A stretch of DNA of 64,000 nucleotides from Sphingomicrobium clamense (lineage in GTDB: Bacteria; Pseudomonadota; Alphaproteobacteria; Sphingomonadales; Sphingomonadaceae), in assembly GCF_019264355.1 (NCBI RefSeq), contig NZ_JAHVAH010000001.1:2092001-2156000 (forward strand), in the 5' to 3' direction. Shown one piece after another: positions 24,725 through 32,281 of the stretch. Position numbers and translations under genes: made by a program. Every line of letters starts with the position of its first letter. The first letter of the stretch is position 1. Under the pieces are notes generated by a model. That model was not told the DNA's origin and ran no database searches. It saw only the letters and a program-made list of their open reading frames with translations.

Positions 24725-26064
24725 GCCGCGTCTCCCCAGCCGGAGTGGCCAGCGGCGAAACGGCGTTCGGCAACCTGCTCATGGCTGTCATCCGTGCCGC
24801 CAAGAACCGCGTTCTTTCCTGTCAGAGTCTGCCAGCGTCTGATGATGACATCGCAATAGACAGGGTCGATCTCGACCAGGCGAGCCACCCTGCCCGTCTT
24901 CTCCGCGGCCACGAGCGTTGTGCCCGAGCCACCGAACGTATCGAGCACGAGCTGACCACGATGACTGACATCCCGGATCGCGTCGGCCACCAACGCGACC
25001 GGCTTGACTGTCGGATGCGAAGCCAGCTCGTCCATTCGTCCCGCCCTGAAGGTGTTCACACCGGCGTAGGACCAGACGTTCGTGCGGTAGCGCCCCTTGT
25101 CGCCCAGACCGAAGTTATTGGTGTGGGGCGCCTTGCCGACCTTCCATGCGAGAACCATTTCGTGCTGCGAGCGATAGAAGGTCCCCATCCCTCCGTTCGT
25201 CTTTGACCAGACACAGATGTTCTTGAGCTCGGTGAAAGCCGCATGCCCGGCACCAAGCGCTTCGCGGAGATGCCGCCAGTCCATGCAGGTGAAGATGATC
25301 GCACCATCCGAGCAGGCGGAAGCAAGGTTCTCGAAGCTGACGCGCAGGAATTCCTCGAATTGTGATGAGGTCATCTCGCCACTGGCTTCGGCAAACTCGC
25401 GATGCTTCTGCTTGCCCATCCCGCAAACATGGCCGGTAATCGGAACGTTGTAGGGTGGATCAGTGAAGACCATCGCCGCCCGATCTCCGCCCATCAGCCG
25501 GCCGATGACTTCGGGATCCTTGGCATCCCCGCACACGAGCATGTGACGGCCGAGCTTCCATGTATCGCCGAGGCGGGAAACGACATCCTTGTCTGCCGGA
25601 AGCTCGGGACAGTCGTCGCTTGCATCCACGGTTTCGGTCGAGGCCGCGTCCGCTTCGCAAAGAATTGCGTCGATCTCGGGTAGATCGAATCCCGTCAGGT
25701 CCATTTCGAAATCGAGCTCCTGAAGCTCTCCGAGCTCGAGCGCGAGGATTTCCATGTCCCAGCCAGCCTTCAGCGCGAGTTTGTTGTCGGCAAGCATGTA
25801 GGCCCGGCGGTCAGCCTCGGACATGCCGTGGAGATAGAGGCAAGGGACATCGCCAATGCACAGAAGGCGGGCTGCCTCCACCCGACCATGGCCGGCAACG
25901 ATCACGTCGTCATCGCCGAGCAGGACCGGATTGGTGAACCCGAACCTCTCTATCGATCTGGCGATCTGGGAAATTTGCGACTTCGAATGTGTCCGCGCAT
26001 TGCGCCTTGCAGGTTTGATAGTCGAAACCGACCGCATCTGCACTTCGAGATTACTCTGTAACAT
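24721..26064 (-). CDS. ParB-like / DNA N4- or N6-methyltransferase
   Basis: 447-aa orphan-type DNA methyltransferase. Residues 10-130 form a ParB/sulfiredoxin-like N-terminal domain with IARSIERFGFTNPVL and GHGRVEAA (59-65). The methylase domain has DPPY at 202-205 as the catalytic motif and FGGSGTTLVAAEKTGR near the C-terminus as the AdoMet-binding motif, the order of a beta-class amino-methyltransferase. Such fusions are common in alphaproteobacterial prophages and islands, often beside DUF5681 genes as here. It may protect DNA or regulate the element; no cognate nuclease adjoins it. Confidence 0.9.
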   Translation of the reverse strand: MLQSNLEVQMRSVSTIKPARRNARTHSKSQISQIARSIERFGFTNPVLLGDDDVIVAGHGRVEAARLLCIGDVPCLYLHGMSEADRRAYMLADNKLALKAGWDMEILALELGELQELDFEMDLTGFDLPEIDAILCEADAASTETVDASDDCPELPADKDVVSRLGDTWKLGRHMLVCGDAKDPEVIGRLMGGDRAAMVFTDPPYNVPITGHVCGMGKQKHREFAEASGEMTSSQFEEFLRVSFENLASACSDGAIIFTCMDWRHLREALGAGHAAFTELKNICVWSKTNGGMGTFYRSQHEMVLAWKVGKAPHTNNFGLGDKGRYRTNVWSYAGVNTFRAGRMDELASHPTVKPVALVADAIRDVSHRGQLVLDTFGGSGTTLVAAEKTGRVARLVEIDPVYCDVIIRRWQTLTGKNAVLGGTDDSHEQVAERRFAAGHSGWGDAA

Positions 26065-26489
26065 CCAAACAAAACCTTTCCGCCTCCTCGCTGGAGGTCG
26101 TCACTAGTTTTGCCCGGTTGAGGTCTGTATTTCACCAATAAACAAAAGAGTCAATAAAAAAATCTCGGATCTTGAGAAAGCTAAAGTAGTAGTTGGGATA
26201 TATCGCCAGAGTATTAGTTGCATTTCGACTTTATACTTTAGCCAGTCTTGACATCATCGAAGACGCCACCCGCAAGCCGCTCTTCAAGTTTATCGCCCAC
26301 ACACTCAGCCAGCCAACCGGATGGTGGGCGGGTCAGGGAAGGGCCGAAACTCCGGCCAATCGCGCTCCCAACCTACCCAATGGACCGCACGATCCTAGAG
26401 TATTCCCACGCCTTTCTTAGCAAACGCCTTTGAGTTGCCGGAGTCGTGAAACTGCGATAGCCAAGAGTGGCGGAAGGGGAGAGTAAGTT
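26065..26489. other. 425-bp non-coding stretch
   Basis: AT-rich upstream of 26240 (many A-runs near 26140-26165), probably the promoter region of the divergent methyltransferase gene and of the hypothetical gene at 26490. A 75-codon plus-strand frame at 26193-26420 has no ribosome site or recognisable protein character. Nothing else seen. Confidence 0.5.
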
Positions 26490-26990
26490 ATGCTTAGCGT
26501 TTTGATTGCATCGCTGGCGTGGGGTCAATTAGACATTGATGCGAAACGCCTTTTGAAAGATGCGCGCGAATTGGAGAGCTTGTGTGGCACCATGGGTTAC
26601 GAAACTGAGGGCCTCACCGATGAAAGGGCCTTCAACGTCATCAAAGCCGAACTGATGTTGCATCCGGTGAGGAGTGAAAAGGGCTTTAGAAAAATTCTCA
26701 CGACAAATTCGCCCTACGAAGTGAAGCGATTGATGGAGAAATTGGCGACACTCAGAGAGGCTACGAGACTCAACCCCGACCTCGAAGAAGAAAACGAGGA
26801 CAAGGCGGCGCGGCTTCTGCTCGATGGCGCCATGAAAGCGTACGACATATGTGGCGAAGCCTCAAATGACCCGCTTTTAGGAAAGTACTTTGTTGTAGAT
26901 ACGGGAAAGGTGAAATCGCGCGATTCGGAAGAGGCGCGATTGTGGAGGGAGTTTCGGTCGGCCACGGCCAATTGGACATATGATGATTAA
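26490..26990 (+). CDS. hypothetical protein, possibly exported
   Basis: 166-aa acidic, mostly helical protein that I do not recognise. The ATG at 26490 has a good GGGGAGAG ribosome site seven bases upstream, which supports a real gene. The first dozen residues (MLSVLIASLAWG) are hydrophobic and could be a very short signal or anchor, but lack a clear basic n-region. Charged helices dominate the rest, and two Cys are present (near 32 and 132). It sits alone near the right end of the island. No function assigned. Confidence 0.6.
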   Translation: MLSVLIASLAWGQLDIDAKRLLKDARELESLCGTMGYETEGLTDERAFNVIKAELMLHPVRSEKGFRKILTTNSPYEVKRLMEKLATLREATRLNPDLEEENEDKAARLLLDGAMKAYDICGEASNDPLLGKYFVVDTGKVKSRDSEEARLWREFRSATANWTYDD

Positions 26991-27229
26991 TTACTCATAT
27001 GCTCAAGTAAGTGACGCTAATTGATGCCAAAAAGCTTGTTGAGAATTTAGCGCCTATAACGTCAGGTATATTTTCGATGCTATGGTGGCATGGTTAGACC
27101 GTTCGAAGACAAAAAAGACCTCGTCAGGCTCCGACCGTCGGGAACTTCCAGAATATCATGGACCAAGTCTGTTCGACGGCCGTCGCCATCTCGCGCCGGT
27201 AGTTTAATGGTCTTGTCAGGAGAAGCCGC
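26991..27229. other. short intergenic stretch
   Basis: 239 bp between the hypothetical gene and the small membrane protein gene, AT-rich in its first half. A 47-codon plus-strand frame (27089-27232) exists but has no ribosome site. Nothing supported. Confidence 0.4.
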
Positions 27230-27529
27230 TTAGTAGCATGCGTCCGGGTTACTATTGCAAAAAGCGTCGATCCGGGCCGCGCCTTCCTCGATCATCTCGC
27301 GGTCCGACTTTGAAGGACGACGATTGCGGATTTCGCTTTCGATCATCGCTGTCTCGCAGGCGTCACTCGGCCTACCAGGCGCGCCGTAACACTGTGAGAG
27401 GAATTTCTCCTCCGCGCTTAGTTCTACCTCCGGAGTGAGCGCATACAGAGTGCCTGCTATAAGCAACAGGACGGCTACGGCACCGCTGAAATACCACTGT
27501 ATCTTCAATACACTTTTGTTCGGGTTCAT
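27230..27529 (-). CDS. small membrane-anchored hypothetical protein
   Basis: 99-aa protein with one N-terminal membrane helix at about residues 13-30 (YFSGAVAVLLLIAGTLYAL) and an acidic soluble tail carrying four cysteines (QCYGAP, DACET, DAFCNSN, DACY) that could form disulfides if the tail is periplasmic. A weak ribosome site precedes the ATG at 27529. It is divergent from the gene at 27602. I do not recognise the family; the Cys pattern and single helix are the only useful features. Confidence 0.55.
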   Translation of the reverse strand: MNPNKSVLKIQWYFSGAVAVLLLIAGTLYALTPEVELSAEEKFLSQCYGAPGRPSDACETAMIESEIRNRRPSKSDREMIEEGAARIDAFCNSNPDACY

Positions 27530-27601
27530 AAACGCGACCTACTCTTTTGGGCAGTGGACGCAATTTGGCAGCGACGCGACAATGACTAAAGGGAAAACTG
27601 A

Positions 27602-28327
27602 ATGGTCGAGCTTGAACCAAGTGAACGGGAATCCCTGCTGACCTTCATCGGGTACGGTAATCCAGCCGCTCGCCTGCGCTTCGTTGGTGCGGAGGAAGGG
27701 CTTGGCGGGGCCATGTCACCCGGGGAGCAAGCCGCCAACCTGCGTGCACGGTGCCAGTGGCCAGAGATTTACGACATGAGGGAGGCCCATCTCACCTTGG
27801 TAGAAAGGGGTGAGCCGATCGACATCTCGCGGCCAAGGCCCGGGTCGACAGGCGTGTGGCGCTTCATGTCGCGCATTGCCTTGGCTGCGGAGGGTAGCGA
27901 CGGGTTCAACGATGATGACTTGGTGACCCATTATGTTCGCAACAAGCTGGGCCGCCGAGAGGGGTCAACCTTGCTGACCGAGCTCAGCCCCGTTCCCGCG
28001 AAAAAGTCCAGTCGGCCTACTGCCATCAAGTCGATCTCAGAAGAAGAATGGAGTGACTTGATGGAACGGCGACGCCAGCGCCAGCTCTCGATTTTGCGCG
28101 CGCAAGAGGCCGTCACGATCTGTTTCGGGCTCGGGAAGCGCGAGCAGTTTGCGCGGCAGCTGGAGATTGACTGGCACGGTATATCAGACCGGGTATTTTC
28201 TAGCCGGGACGGAATGACATTCTTGCTGCCGTTCTTTGGCAACGGCCAGCTGTCCAAAGCTGACCTGAAGTCGTTTGTTTGCAGTCAACCGTTTCGTGCC
28301 GCCGCAAAAAAGGCTGGCTTGAACTAA
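27602..28327 (+). CDS. hypothetical protein, possibly uracil-DNA-glycosylase-like
   Basis: 241-aa soluble protein. The N-terminal segment FIGYGNPAARLRFVGAEEGLGG resembles the opening strand-loop of UDG-superfamily proteins, in which a G-x-x-P/E-G loop forms the active-site entrance, and a later TELSPVP and TFLLPFFGNGQLS could be the other conserved strands. This is weak similarity from memory, not a secure call. An AAGGGA ribosome site lies eight bases before ATG 27602. It is the last gene before attR, a common place for late-acquired cargo. Function unknown. Confidence 0.6.
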   Translation: MVELEPSERESLLTFIGYGNPAARLRFVGAEEGLGGAMSPGEQAANLRARCQWPEIYDMREAHLTLVERGEPIDISRPRPGSTGVWRFMSRIALAAEGSDGFNDDDLVTHYVRNKLGRREGSTLLTELSPVPAKKSSRPTAIKSISEEEWSDLMERRRQRQLSILRAQEAVTICFGLGKREQFARQLEIDWHGISDRVFSSRDGMTFLLPFFGNGQLSKADLKSFVCSQPFRAAAKKAGLN

Positions 28328-28439
28328 CCCTAATTGCACTGCCCGGAACTAGCCCCTGTCAAAGTCGTGAGGTCTGATTGCCGAACTGGGGTCGAATAGA
28401 ATCTTGCATAAAGAATGCATTCCTGTTTCCGAGCTCGAA

Positions 28440-28589
28440 GTTCCCTGTTCCAACCTTGGAAATTCCCTGTCTTTTGGGAACGCTGATGATCCCCGAATGA
28501 GCGGCATGCCCGAAAACCCCGTCTTTTCTCGACATGCCACGCAGCGATATCGCGACCGCGTTCCAAGAAAACAGCGATTATCAGGGAAC
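28440..28589. repeat. TTCCCTG direct and inverted repeats near attR
   Basis: GTTCCCTG at 28440-28447, TTCCCTG at 28463-28469 and the inverted copy CAGGGAAC at 28582-28589 lie within 150 bp, the last only 33 bp before the attR repeat. The stretch 28328-28622 around them holds no convincing gene. They may be recombinase-binding arms or a remnant of earlier integrations at this site. Confidence 0.5.
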
Positions 28590-28622
28590 TGGACCCGGAG
28601 ACCGGTTAGCCCTGCACTCGCT

Positions 28623-28633
28623 GGGTCACCATT
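28623..28633 (+). repeat. attR direct repeat
   Basis: Exact copy of GGGTCACCATT, matching the tRNA-Glu 3' end at 5909-5919. It is followed at once by a strong intrinsic terminator, as expected if this was the native downstream flank of the tRNA before the island entered. Confidence 0.8.
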
Positions 28634-28634
28634 T

Positions 28635-28665
28635 AAAAAGCCGGTCCTTCGGGGCCGGCTTTTTT
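28635..28665 (+). terminator. intrinsic terminator, probably the original tRNA-Glu terminator
   Basis: A 13-bp stem (AAAAAGCCGGTCC at 28635-28647 against GGGCCGGCTTTTT at 28652-28664, one G-T pair) closes a TTCG tetraloop and ends in a T-run on the plus strand. No plus-strand gene ends just upstream except across the island, so it most likely served tRNA-Glu. Confidence 0.85.
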
Positions 28666-28684
28666 ATTGGTGACCGGCGTTAAG

Positions 28685-28707
28685 AAATCAGTCCGAGGGA
28701 CTGATTT
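28685..28707. terminator. hairpin after the cupin operon
   Basis: AAATCAGTCC (28685-28694) pairs perfectly with GGACTGATTT (28698-28707) around a 3-nt loop. It lies about 40 bp beyond the cupin stop on the minus strand and may terminate that operon. The following T-run on that strand is short and interrupted. Confidence 0.5.
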
Positions 28708-28744
28708 TAGCCGCGGGGACCGAATCAGATCGTGGTTGTCGGCG

Positions 28745-29089
28745 CTACTTCGGCTCGACGATCAGATACTGCACCGTGGTCTCGCCTACATTCACCACCT
28801 CGTGCCAGGGCGTGCCGTTGCTCGCATAGCTGCTACCGGTCGCCAGTTCGACCTCGCGCGTGCCGCGGTCGTCGGTGATGCGCATCGTACCGCCCGACAG
28901 CGCATAGCCGAAATGTCTGGGATGCGTGTGCTTCTCGTGTCCCACACCGGGCGGAAAGGTGCAGCGCAGCACGCGCTGCGCCTCGTCCTCGTGGATCGCC
29001 TCGCACACTTTCTCGCCTTGCCAGCCCGCCTCGAGCGGTCCCGGAAGGTCCGCGACGACCGGGTGCACCAGCGCCCACAGGAAAAGCAT
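28745..29089 (-). CDS. cupin-domain protein
   Basis: 114-aa small beta-barrel protein. The cupin motif 1 reads PGVGHEKHTHPRHFGYALSGG, with the HxH metal ligands and a later histidine, and motif 2 includes NGTPWHEVVNVG. Many such single-domain cupins bind metal and act as dioxygenases, isomerases or regulators; no substrate can be named. Its ATG overlaps the stop of the universal stress protein gene by one base, so it is the last gene of the formaldehyde/stress operon. A hydrophobic N-terminus (LFLWALVHPVVA) could be part of the fold or a weak signal. Confidence 0.82.
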   Translation of the reverse strand: MLFLWALVHPVVADLPGPLEAGWQGEKVCEAIHEDEAQRVLRCTFPPGVGHEKHTHPRHFGYALSGGTMRITDDRGTREVELATGSSYASNGTPWHEVVNVGETTVQYLIVEPK

Positions 29090-29919
29090 CAGTGGGCGGC
29101 CAGGATCGCGATCGGGCAGGCGCGCAGCATGACGCTCGTCAACCCGCCGAACAGGCGCTCGACGATGCGGTTGTGGCTGTAGGCGCCCATGACGAGCAGT
29201 CCGGCCCCCATCTTGTCCGCATGATCGATCAGCGCGGTCGACACCTTGCCGTCAATCTCTGCGATGCGGCTGTAATTGGCGTGGATGTCGTTGCGCGAGA
29301 GATATTCGAGCACGCGGGTGACGGGGTAAAGACCGGGCTCGACTTCCTCGCCGCCCTCGGTGACGCGCACCACTTCGACTTCGCTCGCCAGCTTGAGCAT
29401 GCCGATCCCCGCGCGGACCGCATTGGCTGCCTCGAAGCTGCCGTCCCAGGCAATGATCGCCTTGCCCTTGGGGTCGAACCGTTCCTGCCGGTCACCGCGC
29501 ACGAAGATCGGCGTGCGCGAGCTGTGCAGCAGGTCGCCGAGCAGCCGTTCGGGCTTGAGATGACCTTTGTTGCTGGAGTGGCCCACGCGCCCGGTGACGA
29601 TCAGGTCGGCAAGCGCGGCGCCCGAGGTCAGGCTGCCCGCCACAGAGCCGGTCAGGCGAACATAATCCCAGCTGACATCCTCGTTCGACAGTTCGTGGCG
29701 CACACGCTCTTCGAGCGCATCCTCGGCAGCGCGAAGATTCTTGAGGCCCTGTCCGTCGACATCGATACCGCCAAAGCTCTCGAAAACCGCCACGGCCCGT
29801 TCGGGCGTCACGTGCAGCACATCGAGATGCGCATCCGCAGCGCGCGCGATCGCCAGCGCATTTTCGACGCGAACATCGACGCGTTCGTCGTCCTGGACGT
29901 GGAGGAGGATGGTTTTCAC
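29089..29919 (-). CDS. tandem universal stress protein
   Basis: 276-aa protein made of two Usp domains. The N-terminal half starts KTILLHVQDDERVDVRVENALAIA. The C-terminal half carries the nucleotide-binding type pattern AIIAWDGSFEAANAVRAG, and ends GAGLLVMGAYSHNRIVERLFGGLT, close to the G-2x-G-9x-G-S/T ATP-binding consensus. It is cytoplasmic and probably helps survival under stress. It lies six bases downstream of the S-formylglutathione hydrolase gene and overlaps the cupin gene, tying it to the formaldehyde-detoxification operon. Confidence 0.88.
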   Translation of the reverse strand: MKTILLHVQDDERVDVRVENALAIARAADAHLDVLHVTPERAVAVFESFGGIDVDGQGLKNLRAAEDALEERVRHELSNEDVSWDYVRLTGSVAGSLTSGAALADLIVTGRVGHSSNKGHLKPERLLGDLLHSSRTPIFVRGDRQERFDPKGKAIIAWDGSFEAANAVRAGIGMLKLASEVEVVRVTEGGEEVEPGLYPVTRVLEYLSRNDIHANYSRIAEIDGKVSTALIDHADKMGAGLLVMGAYSHNRIVERLFGGLTSVMLRACPIAILAAH

Positions 29920-29925
29920 TTGCGA

Positions 29926-30765
29926 CTACCCTTTCAAACGCTCGGCATGCCAGCGGACATGGTCGGCCATGAAGCTGGAGATGAAATAATAGCTGTGGTC
30001 GTAGCCTGACTGCCGCCGGAGCGTAAGGGGCTGTCCCGCCTTGGCGCACGCGGCCTCGAGCGAAGCAGGCTTGAGTTGCTCGTCATAGAAGGGGTCGTCG
30101 GTGCCGATATCGACCAGCATCTCGGGACAGGTTGCTCCGTCCTCGAGCAAGGCGACGGTGTCATGCTTGCGCCAAGTCTTCTCGTCGCTCCCCAGATAGG
30201 TGCCCAGCGCCTTGCGGCCCCACGGCACCTCGCTCGGGTTGGCGATCGGCGCGAAGGCCGAAACCGAACGGAAGCGGTCGGGCTGGCGCAGCGCGAGCGT
30301 CAGCGCACCGTGACCGCCCATCGAATGGCCGGAGATGCCTTGCGCATGCAGGTCGATCGGGAAATGCGCCGAGACGAGCTGGCACAATTCGTCGGAGACG
30401 TAGCTCCACATATTGTAGTGCGGTGTCCAGGGCGCTTGCGTCGCATCGACATAGAAGCCCGCGCCTTGTCCGAGGTCGTAGCCGTCATCGTCCGCGACGT
30501 CGTCGCCGCGCGGGCTGCTGTCGGGTGCGACGAAGATGACGCCATGCTCCGCGCAGGCGGCGCGGTACTCGCCTTTTTCGGTGACGTTGGCGTGGGTGCA
30601 GGTCAGACCCGAGAGATACCAGAGCACGGGCAGGAGCTGGCCTTCGCCATGCTCGGGGACGAAGACCGAAAAGGTCATCGGCGTGCCCGTCGCGCGGCTG
30701 TCGTGGCGATACACACCCTGCGTCCCGCCATGCGCCTTCCAGCAATCGACCCGTTCGATGGCCAT
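29926..30765 (-). CDS. fghA: S-formylglutathione hydrolase
   Basis: Hydrolyses S-formylglutathione to formate and glutathione, the second step of glutathione-dependent formaldehyde oxidation. The alpha/beta-hydrolase features are GHSMGGHGAL with nucleophile Ser148, the acid region DIGTDDPFYDEQL and the late histidine in GYDHSYYFI; the GLTCTHANVTEKGEYR segment is diagnostic of esterase-D-type enzymes. ATG 30765 is chosen because AAGGAG lies five bases upstream; it gives 279 aa, normal for the family. It follows the VOC gene by two bases in the adhC operon. Confidence 0.93.
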   Translation of the reverse strand: MAIERVDCWKAHGGTQGVYRHDSRATGTPMTFSVFVPEHGEGQLLPVLWYLSGLTCTHANVTEKGEYRAACAEHGVIFVAPDSSPRGDDVADDDGYDLGQGAGFYVDATQAPWTPHYNMWSYVSDELCQLVSAHFPIDLHAQGISGHSMGGHGALTLALRQPDRFRSVSAFAPIANPSEVPWGRKALGTYLGSDEKTWRKHDTVALLEDGATCPEMLVDIGTDDPFYDEQLKPASLEAACAKAGQPLTLRRQSGYDHSYYFISSFMADHVRWHAERLKG

Positions 30766-30767
30766 GG

Positions 30768-31154
30768 CTACTCCTTGGGCACCCGATAGAGGCCGCACAG
30801 CTTGTTGCCCGCGGGGTCGCGAAGATAAGCGAGGTAGAGCTTTCCGAACGGGTTTTCACGGATGCCCGGCGGGTCCTCGATCGCGGTGCCGCCCGCGCCG
30901 ACGCCTGCCTCGTGCCAGGCATCGACCATTTCGGGACTGTCGCAGGCGAAGCCGATGGTCATGCCGTTGCCGCAGCTTGCGGGCTCGCCATTGATCGGTT
31001 TGGTGATCATCAGCACGCTTCCCTTGTGAAGCCAGCTGCCGCGGCCCTTGGGATCGGTAATGCCGGGCTTGCCGCCGATCGCCTGCATGATCGCATCGTA
31101 GAAGAATTTCGATTTTTCGAGGTCGTCCGCGCCGACCATTACGTGACTGAACAT
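30768..31154 (-). CDS. VOC-family protein (glyoxalase/bleomycin-resistance fold)
   Basis: 128-aa single VOC domain protein: it begins FSHVMVGADDLEKSKFFYDAIM, has GNGMTIGFACDS in the middle and ends YLAYLRDPAGNKLCGLYRVP, with the conserved His, Glu-like and metal-site positions of this fold. The start at ATG 31154 has AGGAG five bases upstream. VOC proteins of this kind are often found between adhC and fghA in alphaproteobacteria; a role in handling glutathione adducts is plausible but unproven. A much longer reading up to 31448 lies inside adhC and is not real. Confidence 0.88.
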   Translation of the reverse strand: MFSHVMVGADDLEKSKFFYDAIMQAIGGKPGITDPKGRGSWLHKGSVLMITKPINGEPASCGNGMTIGFACDSPEMVDAWHEAGVGAGGTAIEDPPGIRENPFGKLYLAYLRDPAGNKLCGLYRVPKE

Positions 31155-31162
31155 AAAGTCTC

Positions 31163-32269
31163 CTAGTAAACCACGACCGAACGGATCGACTTGCCCTCGT
31201 GCATGAGGTCGAAGCCCTTGTTGATTTCGTCGAGCGAGAGGATGTGAGTGATCATGGGATCGATCTGGATCTTGCCGTCGAGATACCATTTCACGATTTC
31301 GGGCACATCGGTGCGGCCCTTGGCGCCGCCGAACGCGGTGCCCTTCCACACGCGCCCCGTGACCAGCTGGAACGGCCGCGTCGCAATCTCCGCGCCCGCC
31401 GGCGCGACGCCGATGATGACGCTCTCGCCCCAGCCCTTGTGACAGCATTCGAGCGCCTGGCGCATGACGTCGACATTGCCCGTCGCATCGAAGCTGTAGT
31501 CGGCGCCACCGTCGGTCAGCTTGTAGAGGTGGTGCAGCACGTCATCGACCTCGCCCGGATTGACGAAATCGGTCATGCCGAACTTGCGGCCCCATTCTTC
31601 CTTGTCATTGTTGATGTCGACGCCGACAATCTGCTTGGCGCCCGCCATCTTCGCGCCCTGGATGACGTTGAGGCCGATCCCGCCAAGACCGAATACGACG
31701 ACCCGCGCGCCTTTTTCGACCTTGGCCGTGTTGAGCACCGCGCCGATCCCCGTCGTGACGCCGCAGCCGACATAGCAAGCCTTGTCGAACGGCGCCTTGG
31801 GATCGATCTTTGCCACCGCGATCTCCGGCAACACCGTGAAGTTCGAAAAGGTCGAGCAGCCCATATAATGGTAGATCGTCTCGCCCTTGTACGAGAAGCG
31901 GCTGGTCCCGTCGGGCATGACCCCCTTGCCCTGCGTCGCGCGCAGGCGCTCGCACAAATTCGTCTTGCCGCTGGTGCACATCTTACAGGTCCCGCATTCG
32001 GGGATGTAGAGCGGGATGACATGATCGTCGGGCTTCACCAGGCTCACGCCAGGCCCGACCTCACGCACGATCCCCGCGCCCTCATGGCCGAGGATGCTCG
32101 GGAAGATGCCTTCGCTGTCGAACCCGTCGAGCGTGTAGGCGTCGGTGTGGCAGATACCGGTCGCCATGATCTCGACCAGCACCTCGCCTTCCTTCGGCCC
32201 CTCGAGGTCGACCTCGACGATTTCAAGCAGCTGTTTTTCGCCGAACGCAACGGCGGCGCGGGTCTTCAT
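31163..32269 (-). CDS. adhC: S-(hydroxymethyl)glutathione dehydrogenase / class III alcohol dehydrogenase
   Basis: 368-aa zinc enzyme oxidising S-hydroxymethylglutathione to S-formylglutathione with NAD+. The catalytic-zinc region [12 protein letters not shown] and GHEGAG, the structural-zinc cysteine cluster [15 protein letters not shown] and the NAD-binding [14 protein letters not shown] are all present; [15 protein letters not shown] is typical of class III enzymes. It heads the operon adhC - VOC - fghA - usp - cupin, all on the minus strand with gaps under 10 bp, so formaldehyde detoxification and stress genes are co-expressed. Confidence 0.95.
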   Translation of the reverse strand: MKTRAAVAFGEKQLLEIVEVDLEGPKEGEVLVEIMATGICHTDAYTLDGFDSEGIFPSILGHEGAGIVREVGPGVSLVKPDDHVIPLYIPECGTCKMCTSGKTNLCERLRATQGKGVMPDGTSRFSYKGETIYHYMGCSTFSNFTVLPEIAVAKIDPKAPFDKACYVGCGVTTGIGAVLNTAKVEKGARVVVFGLGGIGLNVIQGAKMAGAKQIVGVDINNDKEEWGRKFGMTDFVNPGEVDDVLHHLYKLTDGGADYSFDATGNVDVMRQALECCHKGWGESVIIGVAPAGAEIATRPFQLVTGRVWKGTAFGGAKGRTDVPEIVKWYLDGKIQIDPMITHILSLDEINKGFDLMHEGKSIRSVVVY

Positions 32270-32281
32270 GGGTCGGGTCTC

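Larger units (their letters stand above)
5909..28633. mobile_element. tRNA-Glu genomic (defence) island, ~22.7 kb
   Basis: The sequence GGGTCACCATT, covering the 3' end of tRNA-Glu, recurs exactly at 28623-28633, where an intrinsic terminator follows it. Between the copies lie a site-specific recombinase module at the left end, many defence and DNA-modification genes and several unknown genes. By eye many of these use more A/T at third positions than the flanks. This is the classic picture of an integrated island with attL and attR. No conjugation, phage structural or replication genes are seen, so it looks like an integrative island with a recombinase but no visible transfer machinery. Confidence 0.85.

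Noticed and set aside
26193..26420. 75-codon plus-strand frame
   Set aside because: No ribosome site, no protein-like character and not conserved in any way I can see.
27089..27232. 47-codon plus-strand frame between two small genes
   Set aside because: No ribosome site and a low-complexity Arg/Ser-rich product typical of spurious frames.
28404..28673. 89-codon plus-strand frame across attR and the terminator
   Set aside because: It runs through the att repeat and the terminator hairpin, so it is not a plausible gene.
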